Shown: one piece after another, positions 7,852-16,418 of the stretch
How the letters are laid out: each line of letters begins with the position of its first letter
How positions within the stretch are numbered: position 1 is the stretch's first letter
Origin: Zeimonas sp003577305
GTDB taxonomy: Bacteria > Pseudomonadota > Gammaproteobacteria > Burkholderiales > Burkholderiaceae_E
Assembly: GCA_030263385.1 (NCBI GenBank)
Contig: SZOX01000017.1
Span: 9,019-73,018 of the forward strand
Length of the DNA: 64,000 nucleotides
Direction of reading: 5' to 3'
Translations under genes and position numbers: made by a program
Notes under the pieces: generated by a model
What the model was told of the DNA's origin: nothing
Database searches by the model: none
Seen by the model: the letters and a program-made list of their open reading frames with translations, nothing else

Positions 7852-8522
7852 GCCGGATCTCCGGTGTCGTCGCTGGCGGATGCCGGGGCGCCGAGCGGCA
7901 GGTAGTAGTCGAAGTCGGTCGAGTCGACCCAGCTGCCGGGCGCGCCGCCGAGGAACAGCCCGGCGCTCGGCGCGCGCGAACGCACGAACAGGCCGCCCGC
8001 GGTGCCCGCGAGCAGCCGCAGCGCGGCGAGCGGCTCGAGGCGGCACGCTGCGGCGCGTGCGCGCGACTTCGCCGGACGTGCGAGCAGCAGCAGCGGCAAG
8101 TCCATCGGCCCGAGCGCCTCGATGTGATCGAGGAATTCGTCGTGCAGTGCGGCCGTCGACAAGGCCTCGCAGGCGCGGCGCGCAGCGTCGAGCGCCTCGG
8201 GCGCCGCGCAGCCCGCGCGCAACAGCGCGACCGCGTCGAGCAGGTCGATCGGCACGCTCGAGCCGATGCCTCGCGCGATGTCGCGGCCGCAGGGCCGGTG
8301 CGCGCATCCGTCGTGCAGCAAGCCGACGAGGTGCACGCGCGCGAACAGCACGCCGCTCGGGCCCGAGGCGCGGGCGGCGCGCTGGCCGTTGCGGGGGCGC
8401 GGCGTGCGCGAGCGCGAGTCGCCGGCCGTGTGCAGCGGCCGCAGGTCGATCACGCTGCGCGGCGGCACCGACATGTTGTGCAGCGCTGCCGTGCAGCGTG
8501 CCGCGGAATCCCGCGCGTTCAT
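7848..8522 (-). CDS. Unknown protein of the MoxR-VWA operon
   Basis: A 224-residue protein I do not recognise. The first 60 residues are basic and probably disordered. The rest is alanine/leucine-rich and helical, with an invariant-looking WVDSTDFDYYLPLG segment near the C-terminus. No catalytic motif, signal or membrane helix is visible. It is coupled at both ends by 4-bp ATGA overlaps, upstream to the MoxR ATPase (start 8522) and downstream to the VWA protein. It is therefore very likely a fixed third component, perhaps an adaptor. Confidence 0.75.
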   Translation of the reverse strand: MNARDSAARCTAALHNMSVPPRSVIDLRPLHTAGDSRSRTPRPRNGQRAARASGPSGVLFARVHLVGLLHDGCAHRPCGRDIARGIGSSVPIDLLDAVALLRAGCAAPEALDAARRACEALSTAALHDEFLDHIEALGPMDLPLLLLARPAKSRARAAACRLEPLAALRLLAGTAGGLFVRSRAPSAGLFLGGAPGSWVDSTDFDYYLPLGAPASASDDTGDPA

Positions 8523-10063
8523 GCCGCGAGCTTCGCCGGTGCCGCGGCGGGCCGGCGCCTGCGGGGCGGCACCGCGCGCGGCTCTCGCGCGGGCCTGGCC
8601 GGCGGCGCGAACAGCCGTGCAAGCTTCGCGTCGCGCGCGATCACCGCGGCTGCGTCGAACGCCGCGTTCTCCACCGCGAACAGCGTGTAGAGCAGGTTGC
8701 CGAGCGAGGCCTGGCGCTCGTCGGCCGGGTCGAGCTTCACGATCGCCGCGAGCATTGCGTTGAAGCGCGTGAGCTCGGCGTGCGTGAGCTGCAGGCGGTG
8801 CGCCGGGTCGCGCTCGAAGTCGAGAATGCGGCCCAGCGGCGCGGCCAGCATCTCGAGCGTCGGCGCGTTGACCGCGTCGCGCTCGGCCAGGCGCGGCAAC
8901 AGGTGGCGCGCGAGCAGGTAGCGGCCGGGAAGGTCCTGCGCGGCGAACGCGTCGGCCACCAGCGCCGAGAATGCGGTGCGCGACAGCGCGCCCTCGGGCA
9001 ATGCGAGTGCGAGCGCCACGCGACGCAGCGGGTCGGGCTCGCCGCGCAGCCGCGCGAGCGGCGAGTCGAGCGGCTCCCCGGCCAGTTCGACCGCGTGGCG
9101 GTGCAGCGCGAGCAGCGCCGACTCGGCGGGCGCGCGCCCCTGCGCGCGCTGGGGCAGGCCCCAGCGCAGCGCCTCGAGCGCGGAGTCCGCGATGTCGGCG
9201 GCGTCGCGGCCAGCGGCCGCGAGCACCTCGCGTGCCGCGTGAACGAAGTGCGTCGACCGGCGCAGTATCGCGGCGCGGCGCCCCGAGATCGCGAGCTTCG
9301 CTTCGGTGAGCGGCGCGACCAGCGCGTCGACGTAACCGGTGACCCAGGCGTCGAACCACTCGACCGACAGCGCAACGCGCTCGCGCGTGGCGGCGACCAG
9401 CGCGGGCAGGCCGTCGTCGCCAGCAGGCGATGCGTCGCCGCCCGCCGGCGCGTCGTCGCCGTGCGCGATCAGCAGCCTGCGTTCGGCGGGCTCGAGTTCC
9501 GCGAGCGACGGCAGCGCCACCACGAACGCGAAGCGGTCGGCGAGCGCCGGATCGAGCGGCTGCGAGCCCAGATACGCGTCGTCGGGATCGCCCGCGTCGT
9601 CGAATGCGGCCGGCGGGTTCATCGCGGCCCAGCGGTAGCGCAGCGATTCGAGCGCCACGCCCATCGCGCGCCGCTCGTGCACGATCGAGAACAGCTTGTT
9701 CTGCACTTCGGGACGGCAGCGCGAGATCTCGTCGAGGAACACCGACTGCGCGCCCCACAGCGTGGCGGGCGTGCGCAGGTACTGCAGGCCGTCGCGCGCT
9801 TCGTTGGGCACGGGGAAGCCGAGCAGGTCGTCGAACGACACCAGGCTCGCGTTGTAGTGCCGGTGATCGAGCTTCAGCGCGGCGGCTGCGCGGTTGAGCA
9901 GCGCCGACTTCGCGCTGCCGTGCGGACCGATCAGCAGCATCGGCGCTTCCGAGGCCAGCGCCGCGAGCACGATTGCGTCGAGGTGGTCCAGCCCGTACAG
10001 GCCGAGTGCGCGCAGCGGGCGCGCGACGCGCGGCGCTTCGGCCGCGCGGGTCTTCTTTGGCAT
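8519..10063 (-). CDS. MoxR-family AAA+ ATPase
   Basis: A 514-residue AAA+ ATPase. Walker A is G46-P-H-G-S-A-K52-S, Walker B is VFLDEI with D112-E113, and a sensor-1 asparagine occurs in AAMNPPAAFDD. A MoxR/RavA-like lid follows. The N-terminal GLDHLDAIVLAALASEAPMLLIG matches RavA-type ATPases. The C-terminal 200 residues form a helical region ending in a basic tail. It heads the operon whose next genes overlap by 4 bp. MoxR ATPases act with VWA proteins to mature or assemble metalloproteins; the target here is not evident. Confidence 0.88.
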   Translation of the reverse strand: MPKKTRAAEAPRVARPLRALGLYGLDHLDAIVLAALASEAPMLLIGPHGSAKSALLNRAAAALKLDHRHYNASLVSFDDLLGFPVPNEARDGLQYLRTPATLWGAQSVFLDEISRCRPEVQNKLFSIVHERRAMGVALESLRYRWAAMNPPAAFDDAGDPDDAYLGSQPLDPALADRFAFVVALPSLAELEPAERRLLIAHGDDAPAGGDASPAGDDGLPALVAATRERVALSVEWFDAWVTGYVDALVAPLTEAKLAISGRRAAILRRSTHFVHAAREVLAAAGRDAADIADSALEALRWGLPQRAQGRAPAESALLALHRHAVELAGEPLDSPLARLRGEPDPLRRVALALALPEGALSRTAFSALVADAFAAQDLPGRYLLARHLLPRLAERDAVNAPTLEMLAAPLGRILDFERDPAHRLQLTHAELTRFNAMLAAIVKLDPADERQASLGNLLYTLFAVENAAFDAAAVIARDAKLARLFAPPARPAREPRAVPPRRRRPAAAPAKLAA

Positions 10064-10348
10064 GACTGCCGCTCCTCTTTAGCGGATTCGGCGAAGCGCC
10101 CGGGACCGCAAGCCGGATCAAATCCCCCGGACCCGTGACGTGGGTCAGGCGTTGCAGCCGGACAGGCGCCCGGCGGCGAATCGATCAGGAGTCGTGCTCC
10201 ACGACCGGCGTGGCAGGGGTTCGAGAAGCTGCTGTGCCCTGCGTGGAGAGCGTCATGACGTCACCCGTTTGGTTGCCGTTGTCGTGGCCGCATCCGCTTT
10301 CGCGAGCCACCTTGCCCGGGGAGGCAGGTTGGCAGGGGAATCCCCTTC

Positions 10349-10552
10349 GTGATGCGAGAGCCGATTATCGCCGATCGCGCGGCCGCGCTCAAGTACGGCG
10401 CCGACCACCGCAAGCAGGTCGATCCGACGATGTCCAACGCGCCCGTGACGGAACAGGTCGCGGCCTGGACCGGGATGCAGCATCATATGGACGCGATCGC
10501 CGACGCGCTGTCCGATGGCATCGCGAAGCAGTTTCCCGCCAGGGTGAACTGA
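10349..10552 (+). CDS. Small uncharacterised protein
   Basis: A 67-codon frame starting with ATG ATG. It is hydrophilic, with no membrane helix: REPIIADRAAALKYGADHRKQ followed by HHMDAIADALSDGIAKQFP. Composition and codon use look coding, but I do not recognise a family. Its last bases overlap a separate frame that resembles the interior of a YihY membrane protein. The 285 bases upstream, between this gene and the MoxR operon, hold no gene I can support. Confidence 0.45.
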   Translation: MMREPIIADRAAALKYGADHRKQVDPTMSNAPVTEQVAAWTGMQHHMDAIADALSDGIAKQFPARVN

Positions 10553-10671
10553 GCAACCTGCTCGCGATCGTGAAGACCCGGCTGCTGTCGCTCACCGTCG
10601 TGCTGGCGATCGGCTTCGTGCTGCTGGTGTCGCTGCTGCTCGGCGTGCTGCTGCGCGCGGTGCTCGACTGA
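10548..10671 (+). pseudogene. YihY/BrkB-family membrane protein remnant
   Basis: This stretch encodes SNLLAIVKTRLLSLTVVLA followed by GFVLLVSLLLGVLLRAVLD. It closely resembles the segment after the first periplasmic loop of YihY/UPF0761 proteins (LLxxLRxRLLSFxxVLxIGFLLLVSLVLSA). Only about 40 residues remain, with no start codon in frame nearby and a stop right after one membrane helix. The full family is about 280-400 residues, so this is a fragment. An alternative is a tiny single-helix protein expressed by coupling to the preceding gene. Confidence 0.5.
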
Positions 10672-10677
10672 TTGCGC

Positions 10678-11214
10678 TCAACGCATCGCCTTGCCCACCA
10701 TCTGCAGGATGTCGTCGAGCGGGTTGCCGTCGCCGTTCAGGTCGAGGATCGACGCGAGGCCGCCCGGGCCGCCGCCCGGCTGCCGGGACGGCTGTGCCGC
10801 GACGCTCGCGCCCTGTTGCCTCGCCATCAGCCCGGCGACCACCATCGCCAGCATCGGCAGCATCTTCTTCAGCAGCGAGGTGTCCAGCCCGGTTTGCGTG
10901 GATGCGTTCTGCGCGACCGCGCGGCTCACCTCCCTGGAGCCGAAGATCTGCCCGAGCACGTCGTTGCCGCGGTCGAGGTTCGTCGGCTCGGACGCGAGTA
11001 CTTCGTCGAGCAGCCCGCCGCCGCCGAGTTGCCCCAGCAGGCCGCCCAGGCCCTCGAGGCCCGACGGCTGCGCCTGCGCCTGCCTCTTGAATCCGCCGAG
11101 AATCGCCGGCAGTAGCGCTTCGGTGCCGCTGGCCGCCTGCGACTCGCTGACGCCCAGTTCGCGCGCCATCGACTGCAGGCCGCCCATCTGGGCAAGGATG
11201 TCGGTGAGTTGCAT
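10678..11214 (-). CDS. DUF937 domain-containing protein
   Basis: A 178-residue protein with the DUF937 pattern (YidB-like): a first repeat LTDILAQMGGLQSMARELGVSESQAASGTEALLPAILGGF, a glycine-rich middle, and a second part with DVLGQIFGSREVSRAVA and a hydrophobic helix MLPMLAMVVAGLMA. The C-terminus carries DLNGDGNPLDDIL, which looks like an EF-hand/dockerin calcium loop. The ATG at 11214 follows AAGGAGG by ten bases, better than the upstream start. The function of the family is unknown. Confidence 0.82.
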   Translation of the reverse strand: MQLTDILAQMGGLQSMARELGVSESQAASGTEALLPAILGGFKRQAQAQPSGLEGLGGLLGQLGGGGLLDEVLASEPTNLDRGNDVLGQIFGSREVSRAVAQNASTQTGLDTSLLKKMLPMLAMVVAGLMARQQGASVAAQPSRQPGGGPGGLASILDLNGDGNPLDDILQMVGKAMR

Positions 11215-11241
11215 GATGAACTTGCCTCCTTGTTCCAACCG

Positions 11242-11625
11242 TCAGCGACCGGCCTTGCGCTTCTCGTGCTCGCGCTGGCAGTCGATGCAGCGCTTGGCGG
11301 TCGGGTAGGCGAGCAGCCGCTCGTAGGCGATGTCGGCGCCGCAGTCGATGCACTCGCCGTAATTGCCGGCGGCGATGCGCTGGCGCGCGCCGATGATGTC
11401 GCGCACGTCCTGAAGGTTCTGGCGAATGAGCGGATCGTCCACCGTCGCGAGCCTGGCGAGCAGCGCTTCGTCGGAAGCTTCGTCGACGCTTGCGCCGAGC
11501 GTAACCTCCTGCCGCTCTTCGTCCTGGCCGGAGAACAGCGAGCGGATCTCGCGGAACTCCCGGGTCCACCTCTCGTTCATCATCGCCTCGAGGTGTTCGA
11601 TCTGCTTCTGGTCGAGTCCGGGCAT
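11242..11625 (-). CDS. DksA/TraR-type C4 zinc-finger protein
   Basis: A 127-residue protein with a coiled-coil N-terminal half and a C-terminal four-cysteine zinc finger (CIDCGADI...AKRCIDCQ). It is of the short DksA/YbiI-like type that can bind the RNA polymerase secondary channel. The acidic tip region (LGASVDEASDEALLARL) lies before the finger. A strong ribosome site (GGAGGGAAG) precedes the ATG. It lies just upstream of the DUF937 gene in the same orientation (27-bp gap), so it is probably co-transcribed as a stress-response pair. Confidence 0.85.
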   Translation of the reverse strand: MPGLDQKQIEHLEAMMNERWTREFREIRSLFSGQDEERQEVTLGASVDEASDEALLARLATVDDPLIRQNLQDVRDIIGARQRIAAGNYGECIDCGADIAYERLLAYPTAKRCIDCQREHEKRKAGR

Positions 11626-11772
11626 GTCCGCTTCCCTCCGAGTGTCCGTTCCGCGCGGCTGCGCGGCTTCACGCCATGCTAACCTCGGACGATTCTATCC
11701 CGCCGACGCTCGGCCGCCGCCGGCAGCCCGCTGCCGCGACCGACGCGCCGGCCCTCCCGCTGGGGGAAGCCG

Positions 11773-12192
11773 ATGGTCGAACTCCTCGTACCGGTCGATG
11801 GCTCCAAGCCGGGGCTGCGCGCGGTCAGGCACGCGATCAGGCTGGCCGAAGGCGGCCTGCAGGCCCGGGTGCTGCTGCTGAACGTGCAGCCCGAGCTGCC
11901 GCGATCGCGTTCGCGCGCGGAAAAGCGCAGCGACATGCTGCGGCAAATCGAAGCCGCCGACGAAGCGGTGCAGCCTGCGGTGACGCTGCTCGAGCGCGCC
12001 GGTGTCGCGCACGAGCGCTGCCTGCGCAGCGGCGCTCCGGCCGAGACGATCCTCGAGCTCGCGCGCGAGAGGCAGTGCGCCGCGATCGTCATGGGCACGC
12101 GCGGCCTGGGTGCCGTGGCCGGGCTGGTGCTCGGCTCGGTCGCGGCGAAGATCGTCCAGCTCGCTCCGGTGCCGGTCACGCTGGTCAAGTAG
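11773..12192 (+). CDS. Universal stress protein (UspA family)
   Basis: A 139-residue single Usp domain: N-terminal strand VELLVPVDGSKPGLRAVRHAI, and the ATP-binding signature G-x2-G-x9-G-S near the C-terminus (MGTRGLGAVAGLVLGSVAAKI). The nucleotide loop is intact, so this is the ATP-binding subtype. It is divergent from the DksA/DUF937 pair. A second, separate Usp is at 23487. Confidence 0.9.
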   Translation: MVELLVPVDGSKPGLRAVRHAIRLAEGGLQARVLLLNVQPELPRSRSRAEKRSDMLRQIEAADEAVQPAVTLLERAGVAHERCLRSGAPAETILELARERQCAAIVMGTRGLGAVAGLVLGSVAAKIVQLAPVPVTLVK

Positions 12193-12340
12193 CGATCGCG
12201 TGTCGATCCGCGACCTCGGTTTCCCGCTGCGGCCGCGCGCAGGCGCCCGCCGATGCGGGAGCCCTGCGCCGCTCGATTTCCGACGCCGCGCGGGCTGGCC
12301 GAACTGATCGAGTCGCCACCGGTTTCGACCGGCCTGGCCG

Positions 12341-13054
12341 TCAGGACGGGATCTTCAGCCCTCGTGCCACTGCGGGGCGCTCGACGAACGCCGCGAGCGC
12401 GCGCGCCACTTCGCGGAAGTCGCCGAAGCCGACCAGGTCGCCGGCCTCGTAGAAGCCGACGAGGTTGCGCACCCACGGGAAGATCGCGATGTCGGCGATC
12501 GTGTAGGTGTCGCCCATGACCCACTTGCGGCCGGCGAGGCGCTTCTCCAGCACCCCGAGCAGGCGCCTCGACTCGGCGGCGTAGCGGTCACGCGGGCGCT
12601 TGTCCTCGAACTCCTTGCCGGCGAACTTCGTGAAGAAGCCGAGCTGGCCGAACATCGGTCCGATGCCGCCCATCTGGAACATCAGCCACTGCAGCGTCTC
12701 GTAGCGCTCGGCGGGGTCGGCCGGCATGAACGATTCGCGGCCTTCGCGCGCGCGCTTGTCCGACAGGTAGATCAGGATCGCCCCCGATTCGAACAGCCCC
12801 AGCGGCTTGCCGCCGGGACCATCGGGATCGATGATGGCCGGAATCTTGTTGTTCGGGTTCAGCGACAGGAATTCAGGCGACATCTGCTCGTTCGCCTGGA
12901 AGCTCACGGCGTGGGCTTCGTAGGGCAGGCCGGTCTCCTCGAGCATGATCGAGGCCTTCACGCCGTTCGGCGTGGGCCACGAATAGAGCTGGATGCGGTC
13001 CGGATGCTTCGCGGGCCACTTCTTCGTGATCGGGAAAGCGGAGAGATCGGCCAT
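12341..13054 (-). CDS. Glutathione S-transferase, YfcG/YghU-like disulfide-bond oxidoreductase
   Basis: A 237-residue GST. The N-terminal thioredoxin-like domain is IQLYSWPTPNGVKASIMLEETGLPYEAH, with the cis-Pro segment NNKIPAIIDPDGPGG and ESGAILIYL. The C-terminal helical domain has NxxGVxxDTYTIADIAIFPW-like sequence (MGDTYTIADIAIFPWVRNL). The TPNG turn, with Asn instead of a catalytic Ser/Cys/Tyr, is the Nu-class (YfcG/YghU) hallmark; these reduce disulfides with bound glutathione. A DUF2853 gene lies upstream by 7 bp, so the two are likely co-transcribed. Confidence 0.88.
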   Translation of the reverse strand: MADLSAFPITKKWPAKHPDRIQLYSWPTPNGVKASIMLEETGLPYEAHAVSFQANEQMSPEFLSLNPNNKIPAIIDPDGPGGKPLGLFESGAILIYLSDKRAREGRESFMPADPAERYETLQWLMFQMGGIGPMFGQLGFFTKFAGKEFEDKRPRDRYAAESRRLLGVLEKRLAGRKWVMGDTYTIADIAIFPWVRNLVGFYEAGDLVGFGDFREVARALAAFVERPAVARGLKIPS

Positions 13055-13061
13055 GTCCCGC

Positions 13062-13373
13062 TCAGCCGAGCTTGCCCAGCGTGCCGGTGGCCTCGGCGAG
13101 CAGGTAGTAAAACGTCACGCGGCTCTTGCGCCGCTCGCCCTTCATTTTTTCGACCACCGTCTTGATGCCGGCGTCGGCCGCAGCGGCGTCGAGTCCGAGC
13201 TTCTTCGCGGCGAAGCCGTCGCGCACGGCGGCCAGTTCCTGCGGATCGGAGGTCGCGACGAGCGACGAGTCGACGTTGCGAAGCGCGATGCCGCAGTAGT
13301 TCACGATCGTCTTGACCGCGGCTTCGTCGACATTGGCGGTGTACTTCCTGATATCGGCTGCGTAGTCGCTCAT
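13062..13373 (-). CDS. DUF2853 family protein
   Basis: A 103-residue hydrophilic helical protein matching DUF2853: DYAADIRKYTANVDEAAVKTIVNYCGIALRN, then a central ELAAVRDGFAAKKLGL and a C-terminal MKGERRKSRVTFYYLLAEATGTL. No catalytic motif is seen and the family function is unknown. The short gap to the GST gene suggests a shared transcript. Confidence 0.85.
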   Translation of the reverse strand: MSDYAADIRKYTANVDEAAVKTIVNYCGIALRNVDSSLVATSDPQELAAVRDGFAAKKLGLDAAAADAGIKTVVEKMKGERRKSRVTFYYLLAEATGTLGKLG

Positions 13374-13476
13374 TCGGAGTCTCCGGAAAGTGTGCGTGGG
13401 AGTTGCTGCAACGCGGCGGGCGATGGCCGAGGCGGCGAGCCGCCCCGACCGGCGCCCCGGCGGCTCCGATCATACG

Positions 13477-13983
13477 TCAATCGACGAGCAACGGCCGCAG
13501 CTGCGCCACTTCGCAGTCGGTTTCCGTGCCGCGCCGCTCGATTACCGCGAAATCGCCGTCGGCAAGCGCCAGCAGGGAGTGATGCCAGACCCCGCGCCGA
13601 AACGTCACCCCGCAGTCGCCGGCGGCGCGAAACGCAGCGAGCGTCGCGGCGTCGGGCGCTGCCTCTCCGAGTGCGACCACTACCACGAACGGGGTGCCCC
13701 CGAGGGGCAGGAAGGTCTGGCTGCCGAGCCGGTGCCGCTCGAGCTCCCGTATTTCGATGGGCGAGCACGCCGCGCTCGCGCGAAACACGCTCAGCGACGG
13801 GCGCCCCCCGTCGTCCAGCACATCGGGCTCGGGCATCTCGACGCGCGTCGAGGTGCCGGCATTGATGCTGCGCCCTTCGCGGCCCTTGCTCGTCACCACG
13901 TCGCCGTAGGGCGCGAACGACTCGACCGTGAGCGGCCGAAGCGCGAGCCTGGGCGCGCCGCTCAGAAGTTGATTCCCAGCCAT
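13477..13983 (-). CDS. allA: Ureidoglycolate lyase
   Basis: A 168-residue AllA-family protein: LRPLTVESFAPYGDVV at the N-terminus, INAGTSTRVEMPEPDV, then SxFRAS-type FRASAACSPIEIRELERH and LGSQTFLPLGGTPFVVVVA. The C-terminal GVTFRRGVWHHSLLALAD holds the metal/substrate histidine pair typical of the double-stranded beta-helix fold. The reaction is ureidoglycolate to glyoxylate plus urea. Its start overlaps the end of the ABC ATPase gene upstream by 22 bp, placing it at the end of the ABC transporter operon. The transporter may therefore bring in ureides or related amides. Confidence 0.88.
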   Translation of the reverse strand: MAGNQLLSGAPRLALRPLTVESFAPYGDVVTSKGREGRSINAGTSTRVEMPEPDVLDDGGRPSLSVFRASAACSPIEIRELERHRLGSQTFLPLGGTPFVVVVALGEAAPDAATLAAFRAAGDCGVTFRRGVWHHSLLALADGDFAVIERRGTETDCEVAQLRPLLVD

Positions 13984-14696
13984 TCGCGCACCTGCGCGTG
14001 CAGGTCGCCCGCGAAGTCTTCCGGGCTACCCTCGGCGGTGATCTGACCCAGGCTCATCACGTAGATGTGGTCGGACATCGCCACCACGCGGCGCACGTTG
14101 TGGTCGACCAGCAGGATGCCCATGCCGGACTTCGCGAACGAGTCGATCCACTGGAACACTTCGGCGGCGACCCGCGGCGACAACCCGATGCTCGGCTCGT
14201 CGATCAGGCAGACTTCGGGCTGCACCATGTAGGCCTTGGCGAACTCGAGCGACTTCTGCTGGCCGCCGGAGAGGTCGCCGGCCTGCGCCGAGAGTTTTTC
14301 CTTCAGCACCGGGAACCGCTCGAGCGTGTCGGCGTAGCGCTGCTCGATCACCGCGCCGAACTGCCGGCGACGGCCTTCGAGCGCGAGCCGCAGGTTCTCG
14401 GCCACCGTCATGTACGGGAACAGGCTCGATTCCTGCGGGATGTACCAGAGCCTGTCGTCGATCATCGTGTGCGGGGCCTTTCCGGAGATGTCGCGTCCGG
14501 CGAGCGTGACCCGACCCGATTTCGGGCGCAGGAAACCGCACAGGGTTTTCATCAGCGTCGACTTGCCCGCGCCGTTCAGTCCGATCAGGCCGCTGATGCG
14601 CCCGGCACGCACCGTGAGCGAGACGTTGCGCAGCACGTCGATGTCGCCGAGGTAACCGGAGGTGACGCCCTCCATCGCCAGCAGGACGTCAGCCAT
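13962..14696 (-). CDS. ABC transporter ATP-binding protein, LivF type
   Basis: A 244-residue ATPase of the HAAT (branched-chain amino acid/amide) class. Walker A is GLNGAGKST, the signature is LSGGQQKSLEFAKA, Walker B is VCLIDEPSIGLSP, and the switch His is in LLVDHNV. It energises the permease pair downstream of its partner ATPase. ATG 14696 is chosen over an upstream frame start because homology begins there. It is the last transporter gene before allA and overlaps the LivG-type gene by 8 bp. Confidence 0.92.
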   Translation of the reverse strand: MADVLLAMEGVTSGYLGDIDVLRNVSLTVRAGRISGLIGLNGAGKSTLMKTLCGFLRPKSGRVTLAGRDISGKAPHTMIDDRLWYIPQESSLFPYMTVAENLRLALEGRRRQFGAVIEQRYADTLERFPVLKEKLSAQAGDLSGGQQKSLEFAKAYMVQPEVCLIDEPSIGLSPRVAAEVFQWIDSFAKSGMGILLVDHNVRRVVAMSDHIYVMSLGQITAEGSPEDFAGDLHAQVREWLGINF

Positions 14697-15435
14697 GTGC
14701 CTGCCCCTCGCCGCCGGCATCGACTTCCTCGCCGAGGTAGGCCTCGATCACTGCCGGGTCGTTCAGCACGCGCTGCGTCGGGCCGTCGGCGAGCACCTTG
14801 CCGGCATTCATGCAGACCGAACGTGGACACAGTTCGACCACCACCGGCATGTCGTGGCTCACCAGGATGAAGGTCTGGCCGCTCTCGTTGCGGCGACGGA
14901 TGAACGCCGCCATCGTCTCCTTCATCGTCGGGTGCACCGCGGCAAACGGTTCGTCGAGCAGCGCGACACGCGGCGGCACCATGAAGCAGGCCCCGAACTC
15001 GAGGAGCTTCTTCTGGCCGCCCGAGAGCTGTCCTCCGTCCAGGTGCATCACGTGGCCGAGCTTCAGTTCTTCGAGCAGCTCGACCGCCCGTCGCTCCGCC
15101 TGCGCTTCGTTCAGTCCCATCGCAATCCCGCAGACGAGCAGGTTGTCGAAGGCGCTCACGCGGTTGAACACGCGGGTCATCTGGAACATGCGCAGCACGC
15201 CCAGCCGGGTGAGCTGCGTCGGGTTCAGGCCGAGCACGCTGCGGCCTTCGAGCTGCACCTGTCCGGCGTCGGCGCGCATGTGGCCCGAGAGCAGGTTGAG
15301 CAACGTGGTCTTTCCCGAGCCGTTGGGCCCGATCAGGCCGAGCAGTTCTCCCTGGGCGACGTCCATGCCGACGCGATCGACCGCGCGCAGGCCGCCGAAG
15401 CGCTTCTCGACGCCACGAATCTCGAGCAGCGCCAT
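14689..15435 (-). CDS. ABC transporter ATP-binding protein, LivG type
   Basis: A 248-residue ATPase with Walker A GPNGSGKTTLL, signature LSGGQKKLLEFG, Walker B VALLDEPFAAVHP and switch His in LVSHDMPVV. The LivG-type insert after Walker A and the FQMTRVF segment are present. The start ATG overlaps the permease stop (TGATG), so translation is coupled. It works with the LivF-type ATPase as the heterodimeric motor of a HAAT importer. Confidence 0.92.
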   Translation of the reverse strand: MALLEIRGVEKRFGGLRAVDRVGMDVAQGELLGLIGPNGSGKTTLLNLLSGHMRADAGQVQLEGRSVLGLNPTQLTRLGVLRMFQMTRVFNRVSAFDNLLVCGIAMGLNEAQAERRAVELLEELKLGHVMHLDGGQLSGGQKKLLEFGACFMVPPRVALLDEPFAAVHPTMKETMAAFIRRRNESGQTFILVSHDMPVVVELCPRSVCMNAGKVLADGPTQRVLNDPAVIEAYLGEEVDAGGEGQAHG

Positions 15436-16415
15436 CACGTCCCCTTCGCTGCGCCCGGCGCGGTCTGGCGTCGCCGCACGGCCGCTTCGCGCACCAGCCC
15501 CCAGAGGCCTTCGCGGAAAAAGCGCGCGAACACGATCACCAAGGCCGCGAACACGATCATCTGGATGTTGCCGACGTCGCGCAGCATCTCGGAGGCCACG
15601 TAGACCAGCACCGCGCCGATCAGCGGCCCCACCAGCGTGCCCATGCCGCCGATCACCACCATCGCGATCACTATGCCGGTCTGCGCGATCATGCCGAGCT
15701 CGGGACTCACCAGCTGCGCGAAGGTGCCGTAGAGGCCGCCGGCGAAGCCGCAGATCGCGCAGCTCACGAGAAATGCCAGCGTCTTGGCGCGCACCACGTC
15801 GATGCCGCGGCTCGCCGCGCCGATCTCGTCGTCGCGGATCGCCTGCAGGAAGCGGCCGGTGGGCGAGCGCAGCAGCAGGAACACGCCGATCGTCACCGCG
15901 GTGAGCGCGGCGAGGAACAGGTAGTAATTTCCCAGGCGGCTGTCGGTGAGCGCCGGCACATTCAGGCCCTGGTCGCCGCGGGTGAAGTCGATCGAGTTGT
16001 AGATGACCAGCCGCACGATCTCTGCGAACGACAGCGTGGTGAGCGCAAGGTAGGGACCCGAGAGCCGCAGCACGATCCGCCCGAGCAGCAGTCCGATGAG
16101 GCCGGGCACCACCAGCGACATAGGCAGGCCGACCCACAGTGGCACTTTCCAGTGCCACGCCAGCAGCGCCGTGGTGTAGCCGCCCAGCATCGCGAAGGCC
16201 GCCGGGGCGAGCGAGAACTGTCCGGTGTAGCCGGCGAGCAGGTTCCAGCCCATGGAGAGCATCGCGAAGTACATGCTGACGATCAGCACGCCGAGCCAGT
16301 ACGGCGAAGTGACCGCCAGCGGCACGAGCGCGAGCACCGCGAGCACCACGAGGGACAGGCGCGTCTCCTGCGTGAGCTTGCTGCGCAGGAAATTCGGATG
16401 ACGGGGCGCCTGCAC
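15435..16415 (-). CDS. ABC transporter permease, LivM type
   Basis: A 326-residue inner-membrane permease with about eight to ten hydrophobic helices. The family signatures are GWNLLAGYTGQFSLAPAAFAMLGGY and ALTTLSFAEIVRLVI, and the coupling loop is RSPTGRFLQAIRDDEIGAASRGIDV. The GTG start at 16415 lies three bases after the LivH stop. It forms the translocation channel with the LivH-type permease. Confidence 0.92.
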   Translation of the reverse strand: MQAPRHPNFLRSKLTQETRLSLVVLAVLALVPLAVTSPYWLGVLIVSMYFAMLSMGWNLLAGYTGQFSLAPAAFAMLGGYTTALLAWHWKVPLWVGLPMSLVVPGLIGLLLGRIVLRLSGPYLALTTLSFAEIVRLVIYNSIDFTRGDQGLNVPALTDSRLGNYYLFLAALTAVTIGVFLLLRSPTGRFLQAIRDDEIGAASRGIDVVRAKTLAFLVSCAICGFAGGLYGTFAQLVSPELGMIAQTGIVIAMVVIGGMGTLVGPLIGAVLVYVASEMLRDVGNIQMIVFAALVIVFARFFREGLWGLVREAAVRRRQTAPGAAKGT

Positions 16416-16418
16416 GAC

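Noticed and set aside
10249..10258. Palindrome CGTCATGACG in the gap before the small gene at 10349
   Set aside because: A 10-bp palindrome is expected by chance in high G+C DNA, and no promoter elements surround it.
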